Source: an uncultured Bacilli bacterium
GTDB lineage: Bacteria > Bacillota_I > Bacilli_A > ML615J-28 > CAG-313
Direction of reading: 5' to 3'
NCBI GenBank assembly: GCA_934098295.1
Contig: CAKONV010000007.1
Location: forward strand, 1 to 64,000
Length of the DNA: 64,000 bases
The notes beneath the pieces are model-generated. The model worked only from the letters and a program-made list of their open reading frames with translations. It ran no database searches and was not told the DNA's origin. A program made the position numbers and the translations under genes. This document shows positions 55,460-64,000 of this stretch, one piece after another. The first letter of the stretch is position 1; the number at the start of each line of letters is the position of its first letter.

Positions 55460-58047
55460 TATTCATCCTCTCCTTTCTTGCCGAGTTTGTTTTTAGAATT
55501 AATCTTTTTTGTAACTTTACTAACCACTAAAGCAATAACAGCTACTACCACAACGGTCATAATTAAGTTAAAGTTTTCATTCAATATAGCATCTCGATAA
55601 CTACTAAATGCTTTTGAATAATATGTTGCACTGTGAGCCAGTTTAAAATATCTCATAGCTTCTTTATATTCACCACGTCTATTTAAGGCTTTTCCAATAC
55701 CAAGGTATGCAAGTTCATAGTTGGTATTCATTTTAATTACTTGACGCCAATATGACTCTGCACCATAAGCAATTAATACTTTTTGTTCTTCACTACCTTT
55801 TGAAAGTGTACCTAAAACATTACCAGATGGATCTGTAAATGTATATTCTTTTTCAGAAGTCGTAAGATTAATTGAACTTAAAGATACATCAGTTAAGATG
55901 TTATTAGCATCATCAATAATAGCTAATTTTCCATCTTTAGAAACTGTAACATAATTGTTCTTTTCATCTACTAAATAAGTATCAGTAATAACACCATTTT
56001 GATATAGGTAAGTTGCTTGGTTAACAGCTTTTCCGAATTCAGTTGTTTCAAATAAGATAATTGAACTTGAAGCTTGGTCTAAAACAATAATTGTTTCTTC
56101 TTCTTCACCTAAAACATTAGTACGATATAAATAATCTATGGCAACTGGTTGCGTAATACTATTGTATAAGCTGTTACCAGAACCTTTACTAGAAAGACCA
56201 CCAGGTTGAGCACCCGTTAAGTATAGTAAATTACCTTCAGAATCATAAGTAAACAATCTACCACGAGTTTGATCGGCTACTGTGTAGTTGCCAGTTTTAG
56301 AGATTGCAACAGCCGTTAAAACAGATGAACCTAAAACAGCACCATTAACATTAGAAGCTGTAACATATACAGCATCACCATCAGGTGCTACATAACCATT
56401 ACGTTTTGTAATATCATTACCTTTAGTGTTAATAATTTTTACCATATTTTTAGGATTTGTAGCATCAGTTTCAGGGTTAGATGTTGCGTAAAGGAATCCA
56501 TTAGATGCTATTGCAATGTTATTAAACATTGGCGGTAAACTTAAAGCAAGTGATGAAAGTTGAGTATCAGTAAAAATCTTTGACCATAATTGTTTTAATG
56601 CATTAGCACTAACTTCATTCTTACCTAAGAATCTATTGAAAGTCTTATTAGTACCAAATTCAACTAAACCTTCATAAATGTTTGAAGCAATACAATAACA
56701 TACACCCGAATTATTAACAGCAACTTTTATTGGATAGAATACTTGTTTATCTGTAATTTTTGTGTAAAGAGATGAATGTTGATCGCTTATAATTTCATAA
56801 GCAGTTCCATATTCAGTTTCATAAGCAGTATCTAAAATTTGATAAAATGAACTATCGCTTGGTGTTAAATATACATCTTCAACTACGAAATCTTTATTTA
56901 ACTTTAAGATACGTGCATTATCAGTATCAGCAATGTAAATAGAGTCTTCAGTAGCCGTGATACCACGAGCATTGTTTAGATATACAGCTGCTTTAGTTGT
57001 ATCAACAGTTCCTGTTTCGCTATCATAATAAGGTAAATAAGGAGCACATGCTGCAAGTTTTAAATATTTATAAGTAACTTCAAATCTAACTTTTTCATTA
57101 CCACTTGTCTTTGGCGCATCACTTACATCAAAATAGCCATCAGTAGTTACGCTAATTTCTAAATTTTCTTTTAAAGATTGAATAGCTTGTTTAGCTTTGT
57201 CTTTATTTTGTTCATCTACAGTTATTGTAAATGAAGATGAATCACTTGTACTATCTACTACTTTACAACCAATTTTATTTAAAGCATCAATTGCTTCATC
57301 TAAAGTAACTTCCGTAGTTGATACTGTTAATTTAGTAAGTTTAACTACTTCAATATCTTTTTTAGATACATTTGTTATTTCTGAATAATCACTTCCACCA
57401 TATTCGCCAGTGTAAGTAATATAATTTACACTATAAATTGTTTGATCTTTTTTAGTTAAATAATCAGTAATATCGCTAAAGTAAATGCGATTGTTCTTTG
57501 ATGTAGCACTAGCTGTTTCAATATCATATACATCAACAAATTCTTTTGACGATGCTTGTTCTTCTGTAATATCTTCTAACTTTGTGTTAAAATTATAGAA
57601 TTTATCCAATTTGTTTTTAGCATAATCGCTTAGTAAAAATTGATTAACGACTTTTTCATATTGGAAATTTTGATTAAGTACTGCTACATAACTTACGTTT
57701 AAAGCTTTATAAACGACACCATTAGCAAGATGGATATCTGTTGTTTCTGAAGTTTCCGAATTTTGATCTAGTACATAGATATTATTTTCATAAACTTCCA
57801 TATCTGCTAAATGTCTAAATTCATTTAAAGTTTCATTAGGGTTATATGCATTTTTAATACTCTTAGCATAATATGTTTCTTTATAAGTGATGCCTTCTGT
57901 TGAAGGAATTACATTTTTCCAGAAATCATATACATAACTATCAGCTTTAACATTTGACTTTGATGTTAGAACAGCCATAAAAATACCAACAGCTAATGTA
58001 ATCGTAAGAGTTTTAAATAATGTCATATTTTTAAATATTTTCTTCAT
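55459..58047 (-). CDS. Extracellular NHL-repeat protein with TPR and C-terminal membrane helix
   Basis: 862 residues. Signal peptide 1-35 (ending in VKA). NHL/beta-propeller-like repeats cover most of 50-760 (LNNARGITATEDSIYIADTDNARILKLNK is the clearest, broken here into LNNARGITATEDSIY and IADTDNARILKL). A small inserted beta-alpha domain lies at about 245-320. A short TPR-like segment (YELAYLGIGKALNRRGEYKEA) is at about 785-820, and a membrane helix near 835-852. The layout suggests a sensor or scaffold of the transporter complex. Confidence 0.75.
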   Translation of the reverse strand: MKKIFKNMTLFKTLTITLAVGIFMAVLTSKSNVKADSYVYDFWKNVIPSTEGITYKETYYAKSIKNAYNPNETLNEFRHLADMEVYENNIYVLDQNSETSETTDIHLANGVVYKALNVSYVAVLNQNFQYEKVVNQFLLSDYAKNKLDKFYNFNTKLEDITEEQASSKEFVDVYDIETASATSKNNRIYFSDITDYLTKKDQTIYSVNYITYTGEYGGSDYSEITNVSKKDIEVVKLTKLTVSTTEVTLDEAIDALNKIGCKVVDSTSDSSSFTITVDEQNKDKAKQAIQSLKENLEISVTTDGYFDVSDAPKTSGNEKVRFEVTYKYLKLAACAPYLPYYDSETGTVDTTKAAVYLNNARGITATEDSIYIADTDNARILKLNKDFVVEDVYLTPSDSSFYQILDTAYETEYGTAYEIISDQHSSLYTKITDKQVFYPIKVAVNNSGVCYCIASNIYEGLVEFGTNKTFNRFLGKNEVSANALKQLWSKIFTDTQLSSLALSLPPMFNNIAIASNGFLYATSNPETDATNPKNMVKIINTKGNDITKRNGYVAPDGDAVYVTASNVNGAVLGSSVLTAVAISKTGNYTVADQTRGRLFTYDSEGNLLYLTGAQPGGLSSKGSGNSLYNSITQPVAIDYLYRTNVLGEEEETIIVLDQASSSIILFETTEFGKAVNQATYLYQNGVITDTYLVDEKNNYVTVSKDGKLAIIDDANNILTDVSLSSINLTTSEKEYTFTDPSGNVLGTLSKGSEEQKVLIAYGAESYWRQVIKMNTNYELAYLGIGKALNRRGEYKEAMRYFKLAHSATYYSKAFSSYRDAILNENFNLIMTVVVVAVIALVVSKVTKKINSKNKLGKKGEDE

Positions 58048-58059
58048 GAAATATGCCTC

Positions 58060-59085
58060 CTACTTCATACCTGAGTGAGCCATTGTTTCGATGATTTGGC
58101 TTTGAGATAGAATAAATACAGTAATTGGGACAATCATCATAATTAGCATTACGGCAGATGATGTACCTGTACGAGCAACACCACCAGCAACAATTTGGTG
58201 TAATGCATAAGATAAAGGTTTTAAACTTTCTGTATATATATAAGTACCACCATCATTGTTCCATAATTGTTGGAATAATAGAATAATCAATGTTAACCAA
58301 GCTGGTTTAACCATTGGCATAACTATTTTCCAATAAATTTGAAATTCATTAGCTCCATCTATTTTTGCAGATTCAATTAATTCCATTGGAATGTCCGACA
58401 TGAACTGTTTCATTAAGTATAGACCTAATGAATAGGCAAAGGCCGGAATGATTATGGCGAGTTGTGTATCAACTAATCCTAAACCGCTAAAAATAATATA
58501 ACGAGGAGTTGCTGTTACTTGAGCAGCAAACATTAGTGAGTATACAACAAGTCCAAAAATAATCTTTGAACCAGGGAATTTGTATTTTGCAAGAGGATAT
58601 GCAGCCATTGATGCAATAATTACGTGGCCAGCAGTACCTGCTAATGTAATCCAAATTGTATTAAAGAAATAACGTGAGAATGGCACCCATGAATCTTCTA
58701 GTAATGAGTTTAAATCTGCAAAGTTATCTAACGTTGGATGTTGGAAAAATAACTTTGGTGGGAAAATAAACAATTCACTTAAAGGCTTGAAAGCCGCACA
58801 AATTGAATATACTAGAGGATATGCACTGAAGCATCCAAATAGTGCAAGTAAAATAAATAAAGCTATATCACCTGCAAGACTACGACTTACTCTTTTTTTC
58901 TTCTTTATTCTTCTTCTCTTTCCTATACGGTAGAAGAATAATTCCATCTTCCCCATTTTTGATTCATCTTTTAATCCGAATTTTTTAAGTTTACGTTCTT
59001 GACGCTTAATACGACGCTTTTCAGCACTCGACATTTCGACGCCTTTAACTTCTTGCTCATCAACATTAATTTTGTCAACTGCCAT
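58060..59085 (-). CDS. Carbohydrate ABC transporter permease (MalG type) with basic N-terminus
   Basis: 341 residues from ATG 59085; GTG at 59094 overlaps the previous gene. The first 75 residues are highly charged with Lys/Arg clusters (SAEKRRIKRQERKLKK, GKRRRIKKKKR). Six helices follow with EAA loop ELIESAKIDGANEFQIYWK. Partner of the gene at 59087. Confidence 0.87.
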   Translation of the reverse strand: MAVDKINVDEQEVKGVEMSSAEKRRIKRQERKLKKFGLKDESKMGKMELFFYRIGKRRRIKKKKRVSRSLAGDIALFILLALFGCFSAYPLVYSICAAFKPLSELFIFPPKLFFQHPTLDNFADLNSLLEDSWVPFSRYFFNTIWITLAGTAGHVIIASMAAYPLAKYKFPGSKIIFGLVVYSLMFAAQVTATPRYIIFSGLGLVDTQLAIIIPAFAYSLGLYLMKQFMSDIPMELIESAKIDGANEFQIYWKIVMPMVKPAWLTLIILLFQQLWNNDGGTYIYTESLKPLSYALHQIVAGGVARTGTSSAVMLIMMIVPITVFILSQSQIIETMAHSGMK

Positions 59086-59086
59086 C

Positions 59087-60439
59087 TTAAGCACCTACCC
59101 TTCTTAAAATTTTTCGAACTACTAAGTTAGCTAAAATCATTATTAAAAATAGAATTGTTGCGATTGCTGAAGCATAACCCATTTCCATACGAATTGAGCT
59201 ATAGTCCATCAAGTGTGTGATAATTGTATGTCCAGCGTATTCAACAGATGGGAATCCGGCAAGGTTGGTAGAAACTTCAGCTATTGATAAACTTGAGGTA
59301 ATTTGCATTACGGCACCGAACAATAATTGTGACTTCATTTGAGGAAGAGTTATATGCCATAATTCTTGCCAACGATTCTTGATACCATCGATTGCACCAG
59401 CTTCATATAATTCTTTATTAACACTTTGTAAACCGGCAATGAATGATAGGAATGATACACCTAGTGACATCCATAATTGAACAATAATTAGAATCCAAAT
59501 GATATATTTAGAGTTTTGCAACCATGTTATTGGTTCATTAATAATGTTATATTGAATTAAAATAGCGTTAGCATAACCATACATATCACTACTAAATATC
59601 AATTTCCAAACCAAATATACGTTACCAGAAATTGAAGGAGCATAGAAAATCAATGTCATAAAGCTTCTTAGAACTGGTCTTAATTCATTGATAAGCCATG
59701 CAAATACGAATGCCATAATATAACTTACGGGACCAGTAATAATAGCTAGAATAGCAGTGTTTTTAAGAGCTATCATCCAAACTTTATCATTAACGAATAA
59801 GTTCATATAGTTTTCCCAACCAATAAAACGAGGAGTTTCAAGCAGGTTAAAATATGTGAAACTTAAGTATAAAGACATGACAACTGGTATAACTGTAAAG
59901 ATAATAAATAAGATTGTATACGGTGCAACTAAATAGTAATATTGTCTATTTAAGAAGATTTGTCTTCTAAATTTGCCACCACGTTTACTCCAGTTTTCTA
60001 ATTTTCTAGTTAAACTTAAACGATCCTTACAAATTCTTATTTTTTGTTTTAGACGATCATAATATTGATTATATTCTCTAAATTCTTGTTCTAAAGCTTC
60101 ATCAGTGGGATTAGCTAAATGTTTTTCTCTTAATTCTTTCCATTTACCATCAGCCTCTTCTTTTTGTTTAATTAAAGTTTCAAGTTCAGCTTTAGCTTCG
60201 TTAGCTTTTTCTAAATCTTCTTTTTTCCATTCTTCTTTTTTAGCTTTCATAGCCGCTTTTAATTCGGCTTTTTCTTGAGCTTTCTCTTCTCTTGTTTTAG
60301 CTTGAGCTTTTTTTAGTTTACGTTCAGCAAGTTTCTTTTGAAAGCTACCTGTTGAAGCACTTGTTTTTAAAGTTTTAACGAAAAGATAAATCATCCATAA
60401 TATCGTTATAACTAAAATAATTATTAAAATATTCTTCAT
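59087..60439 (-). CDS. Carbohydrate ABC transporter permease (MalF type) with coiled-coil extension
   Basis: 450 residues, about 150 longer than usual. One extra N-terminal helix (3-25), then a Lys/Glu/Ala-rich coiled coil (about 30-150), then the normal six-helix permease from about 165 with EAA loop LYEAGAIDGIKNRWQELWHITLP. The coiled coil faces the cytoplasm if the extra helix leads outwards-in. An unusual layout that may dock the ATPase or another complex. Confidence 0.87.
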   Translation of the reverse strand: MKNILIIILVITILWMIYLFVKTLKTSASTGSFQKKLAERKLKKAQAKTREEKAQEKAELKAAMKAKKEEWKKEDLEKANEAKAELETLIKQKEEADGKWKELREKHLANPTDEALEQEFREYNQYYDRLKQKIRICKDRLSLTRKLENWSKRGGKFRRQIFLNRQYYYLVAPYTILFIIFTVIPVVMSLYLSFTYFNLLETPRFIGWENYMNLFVNDKVWMIALKNTAILAIITGPVSYIMAFVFAWLINELRPVLRSFMTLIFYAPSISGNVYLVWKLIFSSDMYGYANAILIQYNIINEPITWLQNSKYIIWILIIVQLWMSLGVSFLSFIAGLQSVNKELYEAGAIDGIKNRWQELWHITLPQMKSQLLFGAVMQITSSLSIAEVSTNLAGFPSVEYAGHTIITHLMDYSSIRMEMGYASAIATILFLIMILANLVVRKILRRVGA

Positions 60440-60455
60440 ATAAATTTATCCTTTC

Positions 60456-63400
60456 TTATTTGCTGTCTTTCAACAACTTCAAGCCAAATTCAGAACGTTT
60501 ACGATCGATTTCCGCATCAATTACTTGTGAATATTCGTACAATGTTTCTCTTGCATTGTAATGTTTGTTAATAACTTCACGATATGCATTTTCAATTTCA
60601 CGGCCAGTAATATATGAACCCGCAATTTGAGGCATTTCATGAACTGTAGACCATTGTAACATTAACATTTCTAAGTCAGCACTTGGCCATGCTAATTGTT
60701 TTAAAGCAGCAACGTTAGCTGTTGTGTGACGAGCAGCTGATCCTAAAATACCTTCCATTTCACGACCAAATTGTGCTTGTACATCAGCACTTGTCCACCA
60801 TTTTAAGAATGTCCAAGCAGCTTTCTTAATCTTTTCGTCTTTTTCAGCTGGTTGTTTCATAATTACAGCTCCTGTTCCTGAAGCAGTTGCAGTATGATCA
60901 ACATAAGTACTTGTTACGCCATCTTTAACAACGGTTTTTTCAGTACCTGGAATTAAGTGGAAACTCCATTTACCTTTAAGTTCTGGAGCAAATACGCTTA
61001 ATGTATTATATAATTCATAGTAAGAGATACCAATTGGCATTTCACCTGTTCTAAAACGGTTAACGAAACTTGCACTAGTAGGGAAACCATAGTTTGTATA
61101 TAATTCAGTCCAATATTCAAAAGTTTTCATAGCTGCTTCTGTTTTAAATCCTGATTCCATGTTATTTGAAGTATATAAGCTTCCACCATTTTGGTATAAC
61201 ATTGAAACAAATACAGGGTTAAGAGCAGTTGCACCACTATCATTTACTGGTAGATAGAATTGTAATTGTTGAGCTTGTAATGCAGCAACTAAGTCAATCA
61301 TATCATCCCAAGTATTAGGTATCATATCGCTAAGTCCTAATTCTTCCATAATATCATCACGAACGAACATCATTAAGAAAATTTGTTTTTCTGGTAAAGC
61401 ATAAACACCATTAATTTTCTCTTTCATATTTTTAATTGATTCTAAAGATGTACTATCAAACCATTCATCTTTTGTTTCGCTATCACTAAATTGGAATTGA
61501 CGAATTGATGAAGCCATATAAACATTTTCATAACTTTCATCATAATTTTGACTTCCATCTGGTATTGCGTAAACATTATCCCAGAAGTCATTATACACAG
61601 TTAAATCTAATACGGCATTACGTAATCCATAGTTTACTGGTAAACTTGAATCTACGTTTAACGCAACATCAGGACCAATTCCAGCAAGTGTTGCTTTTAA
61701 AAGAACATCAGCACCTGTAAGTTTTAAATCGACGTTAATATTTTCACCTTGATGAGTTATAGCGTAACCATTTTCACTACTAAAACTTGTATCAATTAAG
61801 TTTCTTATTACGTTAGCTTGGTCTCTACCTAGAGTCATCCAAACTTCAATAGTTGTACTTGCAGTTCCTGCTTCATCAGTTTCACTAATTGATGAATAAT
61901 CAATAAAGAAGGATGCGAAGAAACTTGCAATTGATTTCCAAACTGATTTGAAGAAATTAGCGTTAGCTTTTGGAAGTTTTACATCAGCAGCATGAATTTC
62001 TAAATAGTCAATTGTAAGAGGAGCTTCTCTTAATTCGTTTAATAGTGATCCTAAAGAGGATACATTAGTCGAATAGGTCGAAAGTCTCTTTGTAATTGTA
62101 CGAGGTTTATCTACGAATTTTTGTAATACAACAACAACACTATCAATTACACCAGTCTTATCAGATGCACCACCAGAAATGCTCTTAATTGTATTAGATA
62201 TTTCTGTAAGTTCTGCAAGAATTCGATAGAATTCACCTTCTTTGCTAACTGTATAATTACCAGTTTCATCCATTCCATAGAATAAATCAGCGAATTTTGT
62301 AGTTAATTCATAGTCACGATTAGCATCTGGAGAAACAGTAGTATAAGCAATAATACGACGATAGATTTTTGTTAACTCATCAATTGCTGTTTGTAGACGA
62401 GCAATTAAAGGAGCATAATCACCTAATGTTACTTCCATTTTTAAAGAATAAGTTTTATCTTTTTCAAAATAGAATAAATATCCACCATCACTTGATTCAT
62501 CATTTTCACCAATTGTGATGTTTTTCCACTTATTGTTGTATGATACTTGAAGATTATTTAATTCATCAAATAATGTTTCATATTCTCCCATTTCACCATT
62601 TGCATTTTTTTCAGCTAAAGAAACGGTTCTTGTTGAGAACATACCACGAACTAGATTTTGTTTAGCACGCATAGATATATAATAGTATCCTGATTTAGGA
62701 ACACTAAATTCCCATGCAATCCAATCACCTAATACTTTCCAGTTGTCACCACCAATACAGTTCAAATATGTTTTTGTAATGCTAAATGGTGTTGTAGCTG
62801 CACTTGAACGATCAGTAATAGGATATAGAGTTGGACTTGATTTAGTAGTTCCAGCTTCAGCTTCAATTCTTGTGTAACAGCCACTGTTACTATTTAAATC
62901 AATTGTTCCGTGTTCACTTGTTAAAGCACTTAAATATTCAGAATATGATTTTTTCTTTTCAACACTTCTTAGTTCAAAGGTATCAATAACAACAGGTTCT
63001 TTTGAATATACAAGAGAAATAGTTGTTACGCCAGCTTCAAAATAAAATTCAAATGCTTCATTTACATAACCCATAGAATCTTTGAAGTAACCACCAGTTT
63101 TAGAGTTGTTAATTTCTACTTGTTGTGGTTTTACTTCGTTACCATTAGTATCTATACGCCAAGCTTTAGTAATTATTTTTGATGTTTCTGTTTCTTCAGT
63201 CTTTACATCGTTGTAAATTATTTCTTCACCATTAACAGTCTTTTTTATTTTTGTGTCTTGCCAAACACGAGAAAAAGTAAAGCTTGAACAATCTGAGAAA
63301 GGTAGTTGATCATTAATTAATAAACTTCTTTCGATTGAAGAACTGTATCCTGTGTAAGTATAATAATTAAAATAAATATTATAAAAACCTGGTTCACTAA

Positions 63401-63818
63401 CGGTTACTTGGTATTTTACTGTACTTCCCCTTTGTAATAAAACGGTCTCTCTATTTCCGGATGCAGATGAAGAATTTGCGTAAACATTGTTGTTTTCTTT
63501 AACTGATAGACTTTGTACCACACGATGGCCATCATCAGCATATTCATCTTCTAATTCAACTTTGTTTATATAGTCTTCACCATAAATAGTAATTGGTTTT
63601 TCTAATTTAGGTGTTGTAGTTTTACCAGGATATTTTTTATTATGTTCCTCAGTTTTTGTCTTTACATAATTTTCATATTCTGATGATGAAGTTACTTCTT
63701 CTACATTTTCACTATTATCAGCAACCAATTTAACTTGTTTGTTAAAAAGATTTATACATAACATAAATGTGAATGATAATCCTAAAACAAACAATAAAAC
63801 TCTTCGCGTTTTTTTCAT
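60456..63818 (-). CDS. Giant extracellular solute-binding protein with N-terminal carbohydrate-binding-like domains
   Basis: 1120 residues, over twice the usual size. N-terminal hydrophobic segment (8-25) is a signal peptide or membrane anchor with no good lipobox. Residues of about 75-290 and 300-460 look like beta-sandwich CBM domains (VSEPGFYNIYFNYY; IEAEAGTTKSSP; FSVPKSGYYYISMRA). A helical spacer follows. The family 1 binding domain is at about 640-1110 (GIGPDVALNV, DDIMEELGL, TGEMPIGISYYELYN, WTFLKWWTSADVQAQFG). It probably captures long glycans for the permeases behind it. The ATG overlaps the TGA of the preceding gene. Confidence 0.85.
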   Translation of the reverse strand: MKKTRRVLLFVLGLSFTFMLCINLFNKQVKLVADNSENVEEVTSSSEYENYVKTKTEEHNKKYPGKTTTPKLEKPITIYGEDYINKVELEDEYADDGHRVVQSLSVKENNNVYANSSSASGNRETVLLQRGSTVKYQVTVSEPGFYNIYFNYYTYTGYSSSIERSLLINDQLPFSDCSSFTFSRVWQDTKIKKTVNGEEIIYNDVKTEETETSKIITKAWRIDTNGNEVKPQQVEINNSKTGGYFKDSMGYVNEAFEFYFEAGVTTISLVYSKEPVVIDTFELRSVEKKKSYSEYLSALTSEHGTIDLNSNSGCYTRIEAEAGTTKSSPTLYPITDRSSAATTPFSITKTYLNCIGGDNWKVLGDWIAWEFSVPKSGYYYISMRAKQNLVRGMFSTRTVSLAEKNANGEMGEYETLFDELNNLQVSYNNKWKNITIGENDESSDGGYLFYFEKDKTYSLKMEVTLGDYAPLIARLQTAIDELTKIYRRIIAYTTVSPDANRDYELTTKFADLFYGMDETGNYTVSKEGEFYRILAELTEISNTIKSISGGASDKTGVIDSVVVVLQKFVDKPRTITKRLSTYSTNVSSLGSLLNELREAPLTIDYLEIHAADVKLPKANANFFKSVWKSIASFFASFFIDYSSISETDEAGTASTTIEVWMTLGRDQANVIRNLIDTSFSSENGYAITHQGENINVDLKLTGADVLLKATLAGIGPDVALNVDSSLPVNYGLRNAVLDLTVYNDFWDNVYAIPDGSQNYDESYENVYMASSIRQFQFSDSETKDEWFDSTSLESIKNMKEKINGVYALPEKQIFLMMFVRDDIMEELGLSDMIPNTWDDMIDLVAALQAQQLQFYLPVNDSGATALNPVFVSMLYQNGGSLYTSNNMESGFKTEAAMKTFEYWTELYTNYGFPTSASFVNRFRTGEMPIGISYYELYNTLSVFAPELKGKWSFHLIPGTEKTVVKDGVTSTYVDHTATASGTGAVIMKQPAEKDEKIKKAAWTFLKWWTSADVQAQFGREMEGILGSAARHTTANVAALKQLAWPSADLEMLMLQWSTVHEMPQIAGSYITGREIENAYREVINKHYNARETLYEYSQVIDAEIDRKRSEFGLKLLKDSK

Positions 63819-64000
63819 AAGTGCTCCTTTCCATTAAGTCCTATTAATATTTCTTCAAGCCATAAAATGCGCTGATTGCTCATTTTAAAGCCCGCATGAT
63901 TATTACGTGCATACCATAATTTTTTATGCACATCGCTATAAGTTTTCAACAAATTAATCTCTTTTTCAAAATGTACTATTGTCTTTTCGTTGATGATTAA
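63815..64000 (-). CDS. C-terminal end of a gene, possibly GH20 hexosaminidase (5' part outside window)
   Basis: 61 codons open from the window edge to TGA at 63815. The end reads YSDVHKKLWYARNNHAGF then LWLEEILIGL. The order LW..N...GF....R...L resembles the C-terminal helix of GH20 beta-N-acetylhexosaminidases. This would fit the amino-sugar locus, but the evidence is one short segment. Coupled by a 3-base overlap to the solute-binding protein gene. Confidence 0.5.
   Translation of the reverse strand, partial: LIINEKTIVHFEKEINLLKTYSDVHKKLWYARNNHAGFKMSNQRILWLEEILIGLNGKEHL

Noticed and set aside
1..64000. CRISPR array
   Set aside because: No regularly spaced short repeats were seen; the only long direct repeats are the two copies at 3219-3710 and 4845-5332.

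Overview
This window comes from a low-GC, standard-code Firmicutes-type genome (class Bacilli, probably a lineage close to the Mollicutes). The evidence is the strong A/T bias, TTGAAA/TATAAT promoters with 17-bp spacers, T-box leaders on pheS and trpS, an Spx/RelQ/ClpP/CotD-like gene set and Shine-Dalgarno-led genes. TGA appears to act as a stop: it ends the 1-phosphofructokinase gene at 13075, the DUF624 gene at 48292 and the partial gene at 63815. I therefore exclude the mycoplasma code. Family-level placement is inference.

Region 1 (1-9500) is accessory and decaying. A secreted chymotrypsin-fold protease with BspA-type leucine-rich repeats runs off the left edge. Behind it lies a tandem duplication of a module made of a small secreted protein, a PrcB-like lipoprotein and a protease. 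In the second copy a subtilase has been cut to about 200 codons and fused to repeat sequence. Next come a frame-shifted helical-repeat regulator, a RelB/DinJ antitoxin with a multiply broken Fic toxin, an XRE repressor with palindromic operator candidates, and a stray tRNA 3' fragment that may mark an old integration end.

Region 2 (9600-32850) is mostly housekeeping: tRNA-Glu beside gltX, coaX, fruK, a DUF4886 hydrolase, a MATE transporter fused to a cytidylate-kinase-like domain (frame-shifted) behind a leader terminator, a five-gene tRNA cluster, efp, ispH, a phosphatase-family enzyme, pheST with a Phe T-box, a CotD-like coat protein, clpP, an RluA-type pseudouridine synthase, a small alarmone synthetase, a CYTH protein, spx, trpS with a Trp T-box, and an alpha/beta hydrolase. 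One surface phosphodiester glycosidase (17734-19698) sits between the tRNAs and efp.

Region 3 (32836-64000) is a 31-kb, entirely minus-strand locus for amino-sugar and cell-wall glycan use. In transcription order it holds: the tail of a possible GH20 gene; a giant solute-binding protein; two permeases; an NHL/TPR membrane protein; a YIP1 protein; a DUF5696 protein; two more permeases; a DUF624 protein; a surface phosphodiester glycosidase; NagZ; NagB; a promoter with a cre-like site; a 935-residue surface protein; a double GNAT; a solute-binding lipoprotein with an InlB-type repeat; another DUF624 protein; NamZ; MupG; AnmK; MurQ. No ABC ATPase is present, so a shared one elsewhere must power import. 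NamZ, NagZ and MupG lack signal peptides, which suggests that muropeptide or glycan oligomers are imported and taken apart inside the cell. Three large secreted proteins share an unusual Cys-Gly C-terminal tail that looks like an undescribed anchoring or sorting signal.
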